From positions 1 through 9,545 of the forward strand of contig PBSR01000052.1 in assembly GCA_002726335.1 (NCBI GenBank): DNA of 9,545 nucleotides. The letters run 5' to 3'. The stretch comes from Gemmatimonadaceae bacterium (lineage in GTDB: Bacteria > Latescibacterota > UBA2968 > UBA8231). Both the position numbers and the translations under genes were made by a program. The notes beneath the pieces were generated by a model. It searched no databases, was not told the origin of the DNA, and worked only from the letters and a program-made list of their open reading frames with translations. The first letter of the stretch is position 1. Every line of letters begins with the position of its first letter. Shown here one piece after another: positions 1-7,582 of this stretch.

Positions 1-27
1 CGGTCAAGGGGAGGTTACGTTTGCGCT

Positions 28-1317
28 ATGGACGTCTCCGTCAATCGCCACGCCCTCGATCGTGTGCCCCTGTCGATCATCTTCGACGACTCGACGATGC
101 TGGTAAACCTCAACTACTTCTTCCTGCGCGATGCCGTGAGTCTGCCGGTGGCACAGGCGCCCTTCATCTCCTCGTGGAAGGCGCAGGTGGGCAACGGTGG
201 CGCGGTCCGCTGGGAAGACGTGCCCGTCGTCCATCCGGAGTCCTTCACGCGGGAGTTCGCCCGCTTCTGCCTCGACCATGGTGTCAGAGGGAAGTTCAGC
301 GTCGTCCCCTGCCCGGCGGCACTGGGACGCATCGATGAGGGGCTCGACCTGTTCAGCCAGGGGCAGCAGGAGAGCTGGCTGCAGATGTGTCGGGAGATGA
401 TCATGCCGAATTTCGACATCACGCCGGAGATGATGACCCACACCTTCGTCGTCGATCTCGAGGCCCTGCAGCCCGTCGACGTCGGCCTCTGGGAACAGTG
501 GGGCTGGAATCATCTACCCACCGATCAGCCCGAGCTCGTCACCGACTACATCGCTCTCGCCTGTGAGATCCTGCACAACGTGGGACTCACACCCACCGGT
601 GTCACTTCCCCCGGCGGCTTCGGCAGTCCCCTCGAGTTCTATGCTGCGTGCGCCAAAGAGGCCGTACACCGGGTCACCGGCAACCCCACACCTTTCTTCT
701 TCAAGCGCGGCAGCGATGAGGAGCCGGTACCGACACCCGTCTGGTATGCCGACCGCGATGCCGGCACCGCCATGGGTGAGATCTTCTCCTCCACCGACGA
801 TCGGACCGGGTCCTGGACCGGCTATGGTGAGGTCGACGCCGACCACTACATCACCGCAGATCTGCGGCGCGGACGGATGGCCGACTGCATCGATGCCGGT
901 GAACCCGCTGTGATGATCAGCCACTGGCAGGGGTTCTACGGCATGCACGATGACGATCGCGCCGGGTTTGACGCCTTCAAGACCGTCGTGGGTCGGCTCG
1001 AGGAGCGCGATCCACGGGGGGAGTACTGCCGTTGGCGGAAGTGCAGCGAGATCACCAACTACGCCTGCGCTGCCGAGTTGTGCGAACTTTCCGTGGAGGG
1101 TGGCACCATCCGGCTGGACCTTCCCGTGAGGGTCCCCGAATTTACCCTGCGCATCACTGACACCGAAGTGAGATCCGTCTCTGTCGACGGTCGGCTGCTC
1201 ACGGAGGCGAGCACGCGGACAGCCTTTGGTCCGGAGACGTTTCTGTGTGAAGACGGCGTCACCTTCGTCGCTTTCGATCCAGCCCAGCGGGCTGTCGTGG
1301 TGACCGTCGAGGTCTGA
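28..1317 (+). CDS. Polysaccharide deacetylase-like (NodB-fold) protein
   Basis: This 429-residue protein most resembles the NodB-fold glycoside hydrolase/deacetylase superfamily, so a role on an N- or O-acylated glycan is inferred. Seen: an N-terminal strand ending in Phe-Asp-Asp-Ser (Asp20, Asp21), like the metal-binding Asp motif of NodB enzymes; His138 in a Met-Thr-His-Thr-Phe context; and Thr-Ser-Pro-Gly-Gly-Phe-Gly at 193-199, in the place of the usual Arg-Pro-Pro-Tyr motif. A second His-Trp-Gln segment lies near residue 295. The last 80 or so residues alternate hydrophobic and polar in the manner of a small beta-sandwich. The classical HxxxH metal motif is not visible, so catalysis is uncertain. 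No signal peptide is seen. The ATG is preceded by AAGGGGAGG at 6-14, but 13 bases away, and the frame is open to the window edge, so the start could lie further left. The dehydratase gene follows after 47 bases on the same strand, which suggests one operon. The fold is moderately sure; the function is not. Confidence 0.6.
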   Translation: MDVSVNRHALDRVPLSIIFDDSTMLVNLNYFFLRDAVSLPVAQAPFISSWKAQVGNGGAVRWEDVPVVHPESFTREFARFCLDHGVRGKFSVVPCPAALGRIDEGLDLFSQGQQESWLQMCREMIMPNFDITPEMMTHTFVVDLEALQPVDVGLWEQWGWNHLPTDQPELVTDYIALACEILHNVGLTPTGVTSPGGFGSPLEFYAACAKEAVHRVTGNPTPFFFKRGSDEEPVPTPVWYADRDAGTAMGEIFSSTDDRTGSWTGYGEVDADHYITADLRRGRMADCIDAGEPAVMISHWQGFYGMHDDDRAGFDAFKTVVGRLEERDPRGEYCRWRKCSEITNYACAAELCELSVEGGTIRLDLPVRVPEFTLRITDTEVRSVSVDGRLLTEASTRTAFGPETFLCEDGVTFVAFDPAQRAVVVTVEV

Positions 1318-1364
1318 GACTCGACGTGCGCCTCTGACGGCCCCTACCATCCACCCACAGCACC

Positions 1365-3101
1365 ATGGAGAGTGACGTGTCCCAGGACAGACCTGCCCTG
1401 CGCAGCAGAGACTGGTTCGATGGCGATCCCAAGACCTCCTTCATCCATCGCAGCTGGATGAAGATCGAAGGCATCCCCGACCACGAGTTCAACGGCAAGC
1501 CCGTCATCGGCATCTGTAATACCTGGTCTGAACTGACGCCGTGCAACGCCCACTTCCGTGAACTGGCCGACATGGTCAAACGTGGCGTATACGAGGCCGG
1601 CGGCCTGCCCCTCGAGTTCCCCGTCATGTCCCTGGGCGAGCCGCTGATGCGGCCCACGACGATGCTCTTCCGCAACCTGGTGTCCATGGACGTGGAGGAG
1701 TCGATACGTGCCAATCCCATGGACGGTGTCGTGCTGCTGGCGGGCTGTGACAAAACCACCCCCTCGACGCTGATGGGCGCCATCAGCGTCGATCTGCCCA
1801 CCATCGTCGTCTCTGGCGGAGCCATGCTGAACGGCAAGTACCGCGGCCAGGACATCGGCTCCGGCACCGATGTCTGGCGGTTTTCCGAGGACCTGCGCGC
1901 CGGCAAGATGACCTGCGAAGAGTTCGCCGAAGCCGAAGCTTGCATGTCCCGCTCCGCAGGGCACTGCATGACGATGGGTACGGCGTCGACCATGGCCTGT
2001 ATGGTGGAAGCTCTCGGCATGACCCTGCCGGGCGGAGCCGCCATCCCCGCTGCGGACTCGCGCCGCAAAGCGCTGGCTCAGGTGGCGGGCAACCGCATCG
2101 TCGAGATGGTCCGCGAGGACCTGTGCCCGTCACAGATTCTAACGAAGGAGGCCTTCGAGAACGCCATTATGGTCAACGCCGCCGTCGGGGGCTCGACGAA
2201 CCTGGTCGTCCACCTGCTGGCCCAGGCGGGTCGTGCCGGCATCGATATCACGCTCGACGACTTCGACCGTCTCGGCAGCAAGCTCCCCCTCCTGGTCAAC
2301 TTGATGCCTTCGGGCAAGTACCTGATGGAGGACTTCTACTATGCCGGCGGCCTGCCCGTCGTCATTCAGGAACTGAAGGCGCTGCTGCACATGGATGCCC
2401 TCACCGTCAACGGCCGCACCCACGTCGACAACACCGAAGGGGCTCCCTGTTACAACCGCGACGTCATCGCCCCCTTCGACGAGCCCATCCAGAAGGAGGT
2501 GGGCATCGCCGTGCTGCGCGGCAACCTGGCCGAGGATGGCGCGATCATCAAACCATCAGCAGCGACACCGGAGTTGTTGCAGCACAAGGGACGCGCCGTC
2601 GTCTTCGAGGACATCGAGGACCTGCACGCCCGCATCGATGACCCGGATCTCGACGTCGACGAGAGCTGCGTGCTCGTGTTGAAGGGCGCGGGACCCAGGG
2701 GATACCCGGGCATGGCCGAGGTCGGCAACATGCCCATGCCGCAGAAGCTGGTGGAGGCCGGCGTGCGCGACATGGTGCGCATCTCGGACGGCCGCATGTC
2801 GGGCACCGCCTATGGCACGGTAGTCCTGCACACGTCACCCGAATCGGCCATCGGCGGCACGCTGGCGCTGGTAGAGAACGGAGACCTCATCGAGCTGGAT
2901 GTCGCAGGGAGACGGCTGCACCTGGACGTGTCCGATGAGGAACTGGCGAAACGACGCGCCGCCTGGACTTCGCCGCCGCCGCACGACACCAGAGGGTATG
3001 TGAAGATGTACGTCGACCACGTGCAGCAGGCCCATCTGGGTGTGGATCTCGACTTCCTGCAGGGCCAGTCAGGGGCGACCGTGACCAGAGAGGCACACTG
3101 A
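1365..3101 (+). CDS. IlvD/Edd-family sugar-acid dehydratase, likely L-arabinonate (pentonate) dehydratase
   Basis: The enzyme removes water from a polyhydroxy acid to give a 2-keto-3-deoxy acid, using a [2Fe-2S] cluster and Mg2+; it is cytoplasmic. The three expected cluster ligands are visible: Cys60 (Leu-Thr-Pro-Cys-Asn), Cys128 (Ala-Gly-Cys-Asp-Lys) and Cys201 (Ala-Gly-His-Cys-Met). Lys130 matches the carbamylated metal-binding lysine, and Ser479 in Gly-Arg-Met-Ser-Gly-Thr matches the catalytic serine. The N-terminal Phe-Ile-His-Arg-Ser-Trp-Met-Lys stretch (26-33) is typical of the pentonate/arabinonate branch rather than of the IlvD enzyme of branched-chain amino acid synthesis. The length, 578 residues, is normal for that branch. 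The GH51 arabinofuranosidase about 3 kb downstream makes L-arabinonate the favoured substrate, but xylonate, galactonate or fuconate cannot be excluded. The frame is intact. The ATG has no clear ribosome binding site; a GTG four codons later is an alternative start. Confidence 0.9.
   Translation: MESDVSQDRPALRSRDWFDGDPKTSFIHRSWMKIEGIPDHEFNGKPVIGICNTWSELTPCNAHFRELADMVKRGVYEAGGLPLEFPVMSLGEPLMRPTTMLFRNLVSMDVEESIRANPMDGVVLLAGCDKTTPSTLMGAISVDLPTIVVSGGAMLNGKYRGQDIGSGTDVWRFSEDLRAGKMTCEEFAEAEACMSRSAGHCMTMGTASTMACMVEALGMTLPGGAAIPAADSRRKALAQVAGNRIVEMVREDLCPSQILTKEAFENAIMVNAAVGGSTNLVVHLLAQAGRAGIDITLDDFDRLGSKLPLLVNLMPSGKYLMEDFYYAGGLPVVIQELKALLHMDALTVNGRTHVDNTEGAPCYNRDVIAPFDEPIQKEVGIAVLRGNLAEDGAIIKPSAATPELLQHKGRAVVFEDIEDLHARIDDPDLDVDESCVLVLKGAGPRGYPGMAEVGNMPMPQKLVEAGVRDMVRISDGRMSGTAYGTVVLHTSPESAIGGTLALVENGDLIELDVAGRRLHLDVSDEELAKRRAAWTSPPPHDTRGYVKMYVDHVQQAHLGVDLDFLQGQSGATVTREAH
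1367..1379 (+). promoter_or_regulatory. Possible ribosome binding site favouring a GTG start at 1377
   Basis: GGAGAG at 1367-1372 lies four bases before an in-frame GTG (1377-1379), whereas nothing purine-rich precedes the ATG at 1365. If the GTG is used, the dehydratase loses four non-conserved residues. The spacing is slightly short, so this remains an alternative start. Confidence 0.3.
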
Positions 3102-3112
3102 GCGGGTGTGGG

Positions 3113-3141
3113 TTGCGCTTGTCTGATGCCGTCGATATGAC
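3113..3141 (+). promoter_or_regulatory. Candidate sigma70-type promoter of the toxin-antitoxin genes
   Basis: TTGCGC (3113-3118) and TATGAC (3136-3141) are separated by 17 bases. The -10 box matches four of six consensus positions and the -35 box three. It lies in the 79-base gap after the dehydratase gene. The -10 box touches the palindromes that follow, which would suit repression by the antitoxin. A second reading, TTGTCT (3119-3124) with TAAGCT (3142-3147), also has a 17-base spacer. The match is weak and the promoter type of this lineage is unknown. Confidence 0.35.
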
Positions 3142-3165
3142 TAAGCTTAGCTAAGTCGACTCGAC
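3141..3165. promoter_or_regulatory. Clustered palindromes, candidate antitoxin operator
   Basis: Three 5-base half-sites alternate in orientation: CTAAG, CTTAG, CTAAG (3141-3155). They form two overlapping perfect 10-base palindromes, CTAAGCTTAG at 3141-3150 and CTTAGCTAAG at 3146-3155. A further 5-1-5 inverted repeat, GTCGA-C-TCGAC, covers 3155-3165. The block sits between the candidate promoter and the antitoxin's ribosome binding site, where Phd/YefM-type antitoxins normally bind to repress their own operon. The AT-rich core stands out from the GC-rich surroundings. The operator role is inferred from position and symmetry. Confidence 0.5.
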
Positions 3166-3169
3166 GTCT

Positions 3170-3174
3170 GGAGG
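3170..3174 (+). promoter_or_regulatory. Strong ribosome binding site of the antitoxin gene
   Basis: GGAGG sits six bases before the ATG at 3181 and fixes that start. It is one of the clearest Shine-Dalgarno sequences in the window, consistent with antitoxin being made in excess over the toxin, whose own site is weaker. Confidence 0.7.
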
Positions 3175-3180
3175 ACCGAC

Positions 3181-3432
3181 ATGGAAGTGATCAATGTTCA
3201 TGAAGCCAAGACCCATCTCTCCCGTCTGCTGCAGCGGGTGGAAGCAGGGGAAGAGGTCATTATCGGCCGGGCCGGGAAGCCGGCAGCGAAGCTGGTTCCC
3301 TTTGTGCAGAAGAGGGGGCCTCGGGTCGGAGGCCAGTGGAAAGGCAAGATCTGGATCGCCGACGACTTCGACGACCTCCCCCCGGAGCTGGAAGCGGCAT
3401 TCTACGGCGAGGATGAGGATGAGGTGAAGTAG
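3181..3432 (+). CDS. Type II antitoxin, Phd/YefM (prevent-host-death) family
   Basis: This 83-residue protein is the antitoxin of the pair with the PIN toxin that follows. Residues 1-42 have the Phd/YefM pattern: a short beta strand (Met-Glu-Val-Ile-Asn-Val), then His-Glu-Ala-Lys-Thr-His-Leu-Ser-Arg-Leu-Leu, a Gly-Glu-Glu turn, and Arg-Ala-Gly-Lys-Pro-Ala-Ala-Lys-Leu-Val-Pro. This half dimerises and binds DNA in characterised members. Residues 55-83 are acidic (Trp-Ile-Ala-Asp-Asp-Phe-Asp-Asp, then Leu-Glu-Ala-Ala-Phe-Tyr-Gly-Glu) and would wrap around and inhibit the toxin. The stop codon is followed one base later by the toxin's GTG, a usual toxin-antitoxin arrangement. Autoregulation through the palindromes at 3141-3165 is likely. 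The family is clear; activity is not shown by sequence. Confidence 0.93.
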   Translation: MEVINVHEAKTHLSRLLQRVEAGEEVIIGRAGKPAAKLVPFVQKRGPRVGGQWKGKIWIADDFDDLPPELEAAFYGEDEDEVK

Positions 3433-3433
3433 A

Positions 3434-3814
3434 GTGACAGACCTTCTGCTCGATACTCACGTCCTGCTCTGGTGGCTGGAGGAACCCGGCCTGCTGACCG
3501 CCGAGGCACGCGAGGCCATCTTCGATCAGGACAGCGACGTCTACGTGAGTGTCGCGTCGGCCTGGGAGATGGGGATCAAGTCGGCACTGGGCAAACTGAG
3601 CGTCCCTGATAACCTGCCTGAAGTCCTTGGCGCCAATGAGTTCGAAGTCCTGGATGTGAGGTTGCCACACGCCATGGCGGTGCGAGACCTCCCTGTCGTT
3701 CACGGTGATCCCTTCGATCGACTGCTGATCGCCCAGGCCCGCATCGAAGGCCTGACCATCGTGACGCGCGACCCGCGGATCGGCGAATACGACGTTGCCG
3801 TCCTCACGGCCTGA
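3434..3814 (+). CDS. vapC: Type II toxin, VapC-like PIN-domain ribonuclease
   Basis: This 126-residue PIN-domain protein is predicted to be an Mg2+-dependent RNase that stops growth when freed from its antitoxin; characterised VapC toxins cut tRNA or rRNA. The acidic active-site set is complete: Asp7 (Leu-Leu-Asp-Thr-His), Glu45 (Ser-Ala-Trp-Glu-Met), Asp95 in Asp-Pro-Phe-Asp-Arg and Asp113 (Thr-Arg-Asp-Pro-Arg). The Asp-Thr-His-Val-Leu-Leu-Trp-Trp opening marks the PIN subgroup usually paired with Phd-type antitoxins. The start is GTG, one base after the antitoxin stop, with GAGG nine bases upstream inside the antitoxin gene. No frameshift or lost catalytic residue is seen, so the toxin appears intact. 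The next gene begins eight bases after its stop. Confidence 0.93.
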   Translation: MTDLLLDTHVLLWWLEEPGLLTAEAREAIFDQDSDVYVSVASAWEMGIKSALGKLSVPDNLPEVLGANEFEVLDVRLPHAMAVRDLPVVHGDPFDRLLIAQARIEGLTIVTRDPRIGEYDVAVLTA

Positions 3815-3822
3815 TCGTTCCC

Positions 3823-6102
3823 GTGCCCCACGCGTCTCCCTTCAACATCACCTCGTCCCTGCCGACGGATGTCGGCCACATTCCTATCTCGGCCGGTATC
3901 GACTTCGGGCCTCTCCTGCTCGCCGCCGGCGAGGGTTCTGGGGCCCGCCTGGACCCGACCTCCGTCGAAGTCGTCGACCTGACCGACGGCGCCACGATCC
4001 CCCATCACCTGGCCGAGGACTTCGCCCACGGCGACCGGGGGTGTGTCGAGTTCGTCATCCGCAATCCAACGCATGTTCATTACGAACTGCGTTTCGCCGC
4101 CGTACGCCCGGGCGGGGCCCGCCCGCACGTGGCACCGACGGCGAGGGTTCCCATGGTCGGCCTCGGCGACCTGCTCCGCTACAATGCGGCAGAGCTCCGT
4201 CCCATCACCATGTTCTGCTTCCGTCTCGTCGATCTCGACGGCGACGGAAGATCCGATCTGGCCGGCACCTGGAACTACTACCATCGACCCGGCGAGCCAC
4301 GCTCCGGCGTCGTCTGCTACCCCGGCCTCAGATCCGGCGCGCCCGCCATGCTGTTTGGCGACCAGGTGCGCCTGCGCTACCGTGAGCCCGGCTCGGACAC
4401 GTTGTACGACTTCCCGGGAACCTATGTCGACGCCGACTTCGGTGATCTCATCGGCGACGGTCGACCCGATCTCGCCTTTGCCGAATGGAACACGGGGCGC
4501 GTCGAGTTCTTCCGCAACTCGGGACAGGTCGACGGGGGCGGCTGGCCGATCTGGGAGCGAGGCCACGAGATCCAGGTTGAGGAGGAGCGCGTCGAGTCCA
4601 TGTCTCTCGTCGACCTCGACGGCGACGGTGTGCTCGATCTGCTATTCAACGGCCGCTGGATCCGCAATACGAACCCCGACGGCTGGCCCTTCGAAGCTGC
4701 GGACCCCGTAGATCTCGGCGCGGGCGAACGTGTCGCCTGCCTCGACGTCACCGGAGACGGCAGACTGGACGCAGTGTGTCTGGTGGAACGCGAATCATCG
4801 ATCACTGAACACCCCGACAGTTCTGAGGCCTGGCCAGGCAACGATGTCTTCTGGCATACGCGCTTACCTGGAGACACGCCCGGCTTCGGTCCTGCCCTTC
4901 CCGTGACCGGATTGCCGCCCTCCGCGCACCGGTTCGCCACCGCACGCCATGGCGACCGCACCGGCCTGCTCGTGCAGCACGGCATCTGGCAGGAGATCAC
5001 CTTCTTCGAGATTCACACTGACGAGGACGGTGCGGCCATCGCCACCACGGCTGGCCTGCGCGCCGAAGCCGCGAACCCGCCCATGACGTTTTCCGACCAG
5101 AGCTGGCCCTGCCCCTGTGACTGGAACGGGGACGGCGTCACCGACCTGCTCATCGGCGGCGGGTACGGCTGGCCACGGACCGTGCGCAACACCGGCACGA
5201 ATGATGAGCCGTCCTTCGCTGCCCCGCAGTTGATCCTGTCTGACGGCAAACCCATCCGCCCGCTGCGCGACGAGATCCTGCCTCCTGCACGACACTGGCA
5301 CAACATGGGCTACCCGTACCCCAGCTTCGTCGACTGGGACGGTGACGGTCGGCCCGATCTCATGCTGCCGAACGAGACGAACCGCATCTTCTGGTATCGC
5401 AACACGGGCACCCGGGAGCAACCCGTCTTCGGCGCGCGGCAGCAGCTGATCGTCGACGGCTATCCGGATGACGATGAGAAGCGTGCCACCGTGGGCCAGC
5501 GCGCCCTCGACAAGGATCTGCCGAACCATCCGTACCCCTTCGACGACACCTCACCCTTCTTCTGGCGCTGCGGCGCCTGCTTCGCCGACTTCACCGGCGA
5601 CGGCTTCGTCGATATGATCACCCATGACGAGCAGCGGAAGCTTACGCTCTTCGCCCAGTACATCGACGATGCCGGCATCCGTCAGCTGCGTAAGGACCGG
5701 CGTCTGCGTCTCGTCGACGGACGCGAGATCGACGATGGCATCGTCGGCCGCGACAGACACTGGACCGAATCGTTCCGCGCCGTCGACTGGAACGGCGACG
5801 GCCGCCTGGACCTGATCTACAACACGGCCGGCAGCGGTCACATCTACCTGCTCGCCAATGTCGGTTCGGTCACCGAGCCGGTCTTCGATCTGCCTCGCCA
5901 GTTCCTCCTCTATGGTAAACCCTTCACGCCTTTCACCATCCACGGTCCCAACGCCTGGCCCTGCGATCTCAACGGCGACGGCAGGCCGGATCTGATCGGT
6001 TGTGTCGAATGGTCGGTCTACCCCTTCTTCGCCCACGCCGCCCTCGAGATGGATCGCCATCCGGACTGGGAGCTGGGGCCTGTCACCGGAGTCCACACAT
6101 GA
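3823..6102 (+). CDS. FG-GAP/VCBS repeat protein, leaderless, nine calcium-loop motifs
   Basis: The function of this 759-residue protein is not known. Nine copies of an Asp-x-x-Gly-Asp-Gly-x-x-Asp loop begin at residues 137, 208, 264, 308, 433, 504, 589, 655 and 715. They are typical of FG-GAP/VCBS repeats, which build a calcium-binding beta-propeller. Several blades carry an Arg-Asn-(Thr/Ser)-Gly motif (for example near 231, 455 and 526), followed in later copies by Pro-x-Phe. Residues 1-110 form a separate N-terminal beta-rich region without calcium loops. No signal peptide, lipobox or membrane segment is visible, unlike most FG-GAP proteins, which are exported. The start is GTG eight bases after the toxin stop and has no clear ribosome binding site; the next in-frame Met is near residue 111, too late to be likely. 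Its stop overlaps the GH51 start (ATGA), so a joint job with that enzyme, such as glycan binding or hydrolysis, is inferred. Confidence 0.85.
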   Translation: MPHASPFNITSSLPTDVGHIPISAGIDFGPLLLAAGEGSGARLDPTSVEVVDLTDGATIPHHLAEDFAHGDRGCVEFVIRNPTHVHYELRFAAVRPGGARPHVAPTARVPMVGLGDLLRYNAAELRPITMFCFRLVDLDGDGRSDLAGTWNYYHRPGEPRSGVVCYPGLRSGAPAMLFGDQVRLRYREPGSDTLYDFPGTYVDADFGDLIGDGRPDLAFAEWNTGRVEFFRNSGQVDGGGWPIWERGHEIQVEEERVESMSLVDLDGDGVLDLLFNGRWIRNTNPDGWPFEAADPVDLGAGERVACLDVTGDGRLDAVCLVERESSITEHPDSSEAWPGNDVFWHTRLPGDTPGFGPALPVTGLPPSAHRFATARHGDRTGLLVQHGIWQEITFFEIHTDEDGAAIATTAGLRAEAANPPMTFSDQSWPCPCDWNGDGVTDLLIGGGYGWPRTVRNTGTNDEPSFAAPQLILSDGKPIRPLRDEILPPARHWHNMGYPYPSFVDWDGDGRPDLMLPNETNRIFWYRNTGTREQPVFGARQQLIVDGYPDDDEKRATVGQRALDKDLPNHPYPFDDTSPFFWRCGACFADFTGDGFVDMITHDEQRKLTLFAQYIDDAGIRQLRKDRRLRLVDGREIDDGIVGRDRHWTESFRAVDWNGDGRLDLIYNTAGSGHIYLLANVGSVTEPVFDLPRQFLLYGKPFTPFTIHGPNAWPCDLNGDGRPDLIGCVEWSVYPFFAHAALEMDRHPDWELGPVTGVHT
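6088..6091 (+). promoter_or_regulatory. Ribosome binding site deciding the GH51 start
   Basis: GGAG lies seven bases before the ATG at 6099, inside the last codons of the FG-GAP gene. It supports this ATG over the longer open frame that reaches back to 6000, whose extra 33 residues are proline/arginine-rich and look like out-of-frame translation. Confidence 0.6.
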
Positions 6103-7571
6103 ACCGCATCATCGTCACCACCGACGCCGACGCCGGCCACATCTCGCGGCACATCTATGGCCACTTCGCCGAGCACCTGGGGCGCTGCATCTACGACGGC
6201 TTCTGGGTCGGCGAGGATTCCCCCATCCCCAACGTGCGCGGCATCCGCAGCGACATCGTCAAAGCCCTGAAGGGCATCCATATTCCGAATCTGCGCTGGC
6301 CCGGTGGCTGCTTCGCCGACGACTACCACTGGATGGATGGCATTGGTCCGCGGGATCAGCGCGCCACGCTCGTGAACCATCACTGGGGACACGTTGTCGA
6401 GGACAATGCTTTCGGCACGCACGAGTTCATGGACCTGTGTCATCAGCTGGATACCGAGCCCTACATCTGCGGCAACGTCGGCAGCGGCTCTGTGCGGGAA
6501 ATGCAGCAGTGGGTGGAATATCTCACCTCACCGGAGGGCCCCATGGCCAGCCTGCGCGCCGAGAACGGCCGCCAGGAACCGTGGAAGGTCCGGATGTGGG
6601 GCGTGGGCAACGAGAACTGGGCCTGCGGCGGCTACATGCGTCCGGAGTACTATGCCGACCTGTTTCGCAACCACGTTACCTACCTGCGCAACCTGGGCGA
6701 CAACCGGCTCTACAAGGTGGCCTGCGGCCCCTACGGTGAAGACCTCCACTGGACCGAAGTACTCATGCGCGAGACCCAACCCCGCAAGCTGATGCACGCC
6801 ATGGGCATGCACTTCTACTGCGGCTCGGGACGGGAGAAGCAGCTGGCTGTTGATGGCTCCGAAGACGACTGGTACTTCCTGCTGAACACGGCCAACCGTA
6901 TGGACGCTCTGCTGGAGGCACAGATCGCTGTCATGGACCGCTACGATCCCGACGACCGTGTCGGCATGCTCGTCGACGAGTGGGGCACGTGGCATCTCGT
7001 GGAGCCGGATACCAACGAGGGGTTTCTCTATCAGCAGAACACGGTACGCGACGCCGTGGCCGCATCCTTGACCCTCGACATCTTCAACCGGCACTGCCGT
7101 CGGGTGCACGGGGCCAACATCGCCCAGACGGTGAACGTGTTGCAGGCCATGGTGTTGACCGAGGGCGAGAGGATGCTGCTCACCCCCACCTATCACGTCT
7201 TCGAGATGTACTCCCCGCATCACGACGCCACCTGCCTGCCGTGTTACGTCGATGCCGGGTCGCTGGGCTCGGGTGACACCGAAGTGCCGGCCCTCAGCGC
7301 CAGCGCCAGCCGTGCCGGGGACGGCGGCGTGCACCTGACGATGACGAACCTGTCGGCCAGTGCAGCCGCTCCGGTGTCGGTTTCGTTGCACGGCCTCGAG
7401 TCGACTTCGCTGCAGGCGCGCGTGCTGACGGGAGACTCGATGGACAGCCACAATACTTTCGACGCCCCCGACACGGTTCGCCCCGTCCCCCTGGACGGTC
7501 TGCGCCCCACGGCCAGCGGTTTCGAGGTGGAACTGCCGCCACACTCCGTCGTCGCCGTATCCTCTCGCTGA
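6099..7571 (+). CDS. abfA: Alpha-L-arabinofuranosidase, glycoside hydrolase family 51
   Basis: This 490-residue retaining enzyme is predicted to remove terminal alpha-L-arabinofuranosyl groups from arabinan or arabinoxylan oligosaccharides. The (beta/alpha)8 barrel occupies roughly residues 20-370. Visible family motifs are His-Phe-Ala-Glu-His-Leu-Gly (Glu25, substrate binding), Arg-Trp-Pro-Gly-Gly (66-70), and Gly-Val-Gly-Asn-Glu-Asn-Trp with Glu172 as acid/base. Val-Asp-Glu-Trp-Gly-Thr-Trp supplies Glu294 as nucleophile. The C-terminal 110 residues form the expected beta-sandwich. Length and motif spacing match intracellular GH51 enzymes, and no signal peptide is present, so it should act on imported oligosaccharides. 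The ATG overlaps the TGA of the FG-GAP gene, which predicts translational coupling. L-arabinose released here could feed the pentonate dehydratase encoded upstream. GH51 also contains some endoglucanases, but these motifs fit arabinofuranosidases best. Confidence 0.95.
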   Translation: MNRIIVTTDADAGHISRHIYGHFAEHLGRCIYDGFWVGEDSPIPNVRGIRSDIVKALKGIHIPNLRWPGGCFADDYHWMDGIGPRDQRATLVNHHWGHVVEDNAFGTHEFMDLCHQLDTEPYICGNVGSGSVREMQQWVEYLTSPEGPMASLRAENGRQEPWKVRMWGVGNENWACGGYMRPEYYADLFRNHVTYLRNLGDNRLYKVACGPYGEDLHWTEVLMRETQPRKLMHAMGMHFYCGSGREKQLAVDGSEDDWYFLLNTANRMDALLEAQIAVMDRYDPDDRVGMLVDEWGTWHLVEPDTNEGFLYQQNTVRDAVAASLTLDIFNRHCRRVHGANIAQTVNVLQAMVLTEGERMLLTPTYHVFEMYSPHHDATCLPCYVDAGSLGSGDTEVPALSASASRAGDGGVHLTMTNLSASAAAPVSVSLHGLESTSLQARVLTGDSMDSHNTFDAPDTVRPVPLDGLRPTASGFEVELPPHSVVAVSSR

Positions 7572-7582
7572 TCTTTTGTTCG

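Noticed and set aside
514..1350. 278-codon open frame on the minus strand
   Set aside because: It is antisense to the deacetylase-like gene, Gly/Val/Asp-rich and without a domain pattern; an effect of base composition.
1318..1364. Possible terminator or promoter between the first two genes
   Set aside because: The 47 bases show no hairpin, T-run or credible -10/-35 pair, so the genes are more simply read as one operon.
1940..2641. 233-codon open frame on the plus strand in another frame
   Set aside because: It overlaps the dehydratase, and the product is Arg/Pro/Gly-rich as expected for an off-frame reading.
3700..4566. 288-codon open frame on the minus strand
   Set aside because: It spans the 3' end of the toxin gene and the start of the FG-GAP gene, both well supported. 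Its product has no recognisable motif.
6000..6098. Upstream extension of the GH51 gene by 33 codons
   Set aside because: The extra residues are Arg/Pro-rich, overlap the FG-GAP C-terminus and are absent from the family pattern. A ribosome binding site precedes the ATG at 6099.
6528..7544. 338-codon open frame on the minus strand
   Set aside because: It lies fully inside the GH51 gene, whose catalytic motifs are intact. The product is a low-complexity His/Val/Gly-rich sequence typical of antisense reading in GC-rich DNA.
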